A DNA stretch of 11,191 nucleotides from positions 1-11,191 of the forward strand of contig JAJUFY010000048.1 in NCBI GenBank assembly GCA_029263635.1, in the 5' to 3' direction. The position numbers and the translations under genes were made by a program. The stretch is from Ectothiorhodospiraceae bacterium (lineage in GTDB: Bacteria > Pseudomonadota > Gammaproteobacteria > Nitrococcales > AK92). The notes under the pieces were generated by a model, which did not search any database, had not been told where the DNA came from, and saw nothing but the letters and a program-made list of their open reading frames with translations. Shown here in pieces: positions 10,473 to 11,191 of this stretch. Position 1 is the stretch's first letter; each line of letters begins with the position of its first letter.

Positions 10473-11191
10473 ACGACAAACAGCCCCTCAGCATCCTGGA
10501 CCGTCCGAACAGCTACATCGGCCGCAGCGTGCCGCGCCCCAATGCCCGCCGACTGCTGGCCGGCCGCGGCCAGTACCCGACCGACGTCAACTTGCCGCGG
10601 ATGGTCCATGTCGCCTTCGCGCGCAGTCCTTACGCCCATGCCCGCATCGTCAGCATCGACACCGAGGCGGCCCGCAAGGCGCCGGGCGTGGTCGGCGTCT
10701 TCACCGGCGACGACATCGCCAAGGTCTGCAAGCCCTGGGTCGGCACCCTCGACCACTTCGCCGGCATGAAGTCCGCACCGCAGTATCCGCTGGCCCGCGA
10801 CGTGGCCCGCTGGCAGGGCGAGCCGGTGGTCGCGGTGGTCGCCCAGACACGCGCCCAGGCCGAGGACGCGCTGGAACTGCTGCAGATCGACTACGAGGAA
10901 CTGCCGGCAGTCACCGATCCGGAAACCGCGCTGGATCCGGACACGCCGCTGATTCACCCCGAACTGAGCGACAACCTCGTGTTCGGCAGCAAAGTGGAAG
11001 CTGGCGACATCGAGCGCGCCTTCGCCGAAGCCGATCTGGTGGTCGAGGACGAGTTCCACTTCGGCCGCCACACCGGCGTGACCCTGGAGCCGCGCACGGT
11101 GGTCGCCGATTACGATCCCAGCGAGGAGCGCCTGACCGCCTCCCACGGCACCCAGCCGCCCTATCAGATGCAGGACGTCTACGCCCGCCAC
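10469..11191 (+). CDS. coxL: Molybdenum large subunit of the hydroxylase (CoxL type), N-terminal 241 codons
   Basis: The gene starts at the ATG overlapping the coxS stop and runs off the right edge in frame after 241 codons of an expected ~780. The N-terminal hammerhead domain is clear: RRLLAGRGQYPTDV (27-40), ARSPYAHARI (51-60), APGVVGVFTG (71-80) and GEPVVAVVA (117-125). The first molybdopterin-binding domain begins near 190 with HTGVTLEPRTVVADYDP (201-217). In form I CO dehydrogenase this place carries a PLE-type sequence without the EPR pattern. The visible part therefore fits better with the broader aldehyde/heterocycle/form II group. The active-site loop (AYxCSFR in true CO dehydrogenase, about residues 380-390) and the catalytic glutamate lie outside the window, so the substrate is open. 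Confidence 0.95.
   Translation, partial: MNDKQPLSILDRPNSYIGRSVPRPNARRLLAGRGQYPTDVNLPRMVHVAFARSPYAHARIVSIDTEAARKAPGVVGVFTGDDIAKVCKPWVGTLDHFAGMKSAPQYPLARDVARWQGEPVVAVVAQTRAQAEDALELLQIDYEELPAVTDPETALDPDTPLIHPELSDNLVFGSKVEAGDIERAFAEADLVVEDEFHFGRHTGVTLEPRTVVADYDPSEERLTASHGTQPPYQMQDVYARH

Noticed and set aside
10409..11191. Minus-strand open frame opposite coxS/coxL at the right edge
   Set aside because: The plus strand has a clear CoxL N-terminus with an ATGA-coupled start. The opposite frame is its shadow.
1..11191. CRISPR arrays, insertion sequences and transposases
   Set aside because: No regularly spaced direct repeats, no transposase-like frames and no terminal inverted repeats flanking a gene were found.
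9088..11191. Naming the enzyme CO dehydrogenase from gene order and coxG alone
   Set aside because: The M-S-L order and CoxG also occur with other hydroxylases, and the visible large-subunit sequence lacks the form I pattern around residues 201-210.

Overview
The window is G+C-rich DNA (about two thirds G+C by eye) from an aerobic proteobacterium, probably a gammaproteobacterium close to Pseudomonas. The tRNA-Pro(GGG) with an encoded CCA, the gene families, strong Shine-Dalgarno sequences and dense operons all fit this. The genus cannot be fixed from the sequence alone.

Left end (1-1193, minus strand): the start of an inner-membrane ABC permease and a complete PotA-like ATPase. These are the upstream genes of a polyamine-type uptake operon that runs off the left edge. 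Its leader region (1194-1526) has a candidate promoter, two dyads and a nested inverted repeat. A tRNA-Pro(GGG) gene with its own terminator (1527-1648, minus) separates it from the rest.

Centre (1929-7247, plus): a four-gene operon in which every junction is a 4-base ATGA overlap. It encodes an XdhC/CoxI-family molybdenum-cofactor chaperone, a fusion of a molybdopterin-binding domain with a MocA-type cytidylyltransferase, a CobS-type AAA+ ATPase, and a CobT-type VWA protein. CobS and CobT normally drive the CobN cobaltochelatase of aerobic B12 synthesis. Here they sit among molybdenum-hydroxylase maturation genes with no other corrin gene in view.

Right part: on the minus strand lie a TetR-family regulator (8256-8927), a CoxG-family SRPBCC protein with a C-terminal membrane anchor (7589-8143) and a DUF1330 protein (7244-7534). 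The DUF1330 gene shares its stop with cobT through a CTAG palindrome. Divergently, on the plus strand, coxM-coxS-coxL-type genes (9088 to beyond the right edge) encode the FAD, 2x[2Fe-2S] and molybdenum subunits of a xanthine-oxidase-family hydroxylase. The third is cut off after 241 codons.

Working model: CoxMSL-type subunits form the enzyme. The MocA fusion makes the cytosine-dinucleotide form of the cofactor, XdhC holds and delivers it, and CoxG ties the enzyme to the membrane. The CobS/CobT pair is proposed to remodel the apo-enzyme or insert the cofactor or metal, taking the place of CoxD/CoxE. A dyad of the form TTnATC-N4-GATnAA is perfect at the coxM promoter and degenerate at the coxG and xdhC promoters, so the TetR protein may control all three units. 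The enzyme's substrate cannot be read from the window. The visible part of the large subunit does not look like classical form I CO dehydrogenase.
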